From positions 62,001 to 126,000 of the forward strand of contig CALKJW010000005.1 of NCBI GenBank assembly GCA_937995595.1: DNA of 64,000 bases, in the 5' to 3' direction. Below the pieces are notes generated by a model. That model saw nothing but the letters and a program-made list of their open reading frames with translations. It searched no databases and was not told the DNA's origin. Of the stretch, positions 63,781 to 64,000 are shown in pieces. Within the stretch, counting starts at the first letter, position 1, and each line of letters starts with the position of its first letter. The translations under genes were made by a program, and so were the position numbers. The stretch comes from an uncultured Phycisphaerales bacterium. GTDB taxonomy: Bacteria > Planctomycetota > Phycisphaerae > Phycisphaerales > UBA1924.

Positions 63781-64000
63781 GTGAAGGTGTTCGAACTCCA
63801 CACCGAGGTCCGTGTTCCCGGCTCGCTCGAAGCGGTGTTCCCGTTCTTCGCCGACGCGGGGAACCTCGAACTGCTCACGCCGCCGTGGCTCAGTTTCCGC
63901 ATCCTCACCCCGCGGCCGATCGTCATGCGCGTCGGCGCGCTCATCGACTACCGCATCAGCCTGCGCGGCCTGCCGATGCGGTGGCGGAGCGAGATCACCG
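63781..64000 (+). CDS. SRPBCC family protein (3' end outside window)
   Basis: 73 residues are visible from GTG 63781: [36 protein letters not shown] and [18 protein letters not shown], which match the SRPBCC/polyketide-cyclase-like family with the sequence TPPWLxFRIL. Such domains bind hydrophobic ligands; function is unknown. No good ribosome binding site is seen, so the start is less sure. The gene runs off the window. Confidence 0.8.
   Translation, partial: MKVFELHTEVRVPGSLEAVFPFFADAGNLELLTPPWLSFRILTPRPIVMRVGALIDYRISLRGLPMRWRSEIT

Overview
The window is high-GC, gene-dense bacterial chromosome that most resembles the Phycisphaerae (Planctomycetota). The evidence is protein-level. Four secreted proteins end in the same EF-hand-like module closing on Gly-Cys (the 'GC-type dockerin' style of Phycisphaerales). 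One protein ends in a PEP-CTERM-like tail (PAPGAAAILGLGGLAACRRRR without its first residue in most relatives). There is an orphan prepilin-like protein with an H-X9-DG-type end, and a TIGR03790 protein. Nothing looks like a prophage, IS element, plasmid region or CRISPR array; most genes are housekeeping, interleaved with secreted or respiratory accessory genes.

Layout. 1-8.0 kb: RRM protein (cut by the window edge), phosphatase-cytochrome fusion, histidine kinase, YraN, SurA-like lipoprotein, DUF1844, mnmA, heme O synthase. 8.2-11.6 kb: tRNA-Arg(UCU), a zinc-ribbon membrane protein, then def-fmt-metallopeptidase on the minus strand. 11.8-16 kb: TPR protein and kdsB, convergent with a GT39-like glycosyltransferase. 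16-24 kb, minus strand: alaS-atpZ-atpI-like-atpB-atpE-atpF-atpH-pgk, i.e. the membrane part plus delta of the ATP synthase without the F1 genes. 24-29.3 kb: sthA, holB, a MazG-like gene, and a COG3014/LpoB lipoprotein pair ending at a strong hairpin terminator. 29.4-37.2 kb: PpiD-like foldase, rpsD, an LdhA-like dehydrogenase, purF, an old-yellow-enzyme reductase and an alcohol dehydrogenase. 37.3-48.3 kb: mqnD-like menaquinone gene, transglutaminase-like membrane protein, five-heme cytochrome, a large repeat and P-domain secreted protein, PhoD-like phosphatase, Tat-exported Gfo/Idh/MocA oxidoreductase, thioredoxin-like protein. 48.5-64 kb: VIT/VWA protein, aspS, a globin without its proximal histidine, aminotransferase, secreted deiminase, TIGR03790 protein, M24 peptidase, a cobalamin-sensor-like protein, PEP-CTERM protein, prepilin-like protein, apaG and an SRPBCC protein cut by the window end.

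Two themes connect the genes. First, nine genes have a TANNNT hexamer ending only 5-8 nt before the start codon, so their transcripts are predicted to be leaderless; most other genes have a clear Shine-Dalgarno sequence. Second, several genes concern respiration and the cell envelope: heme O synthase, menaquinone synthesis, c-type cytochromes, ATP synthase, SurA/PpiD-like foldases, LpoB, KdsB and the GC-tailed exported proteins. This fits a respiring organism with a diderm envelope and LPS-type sugars.
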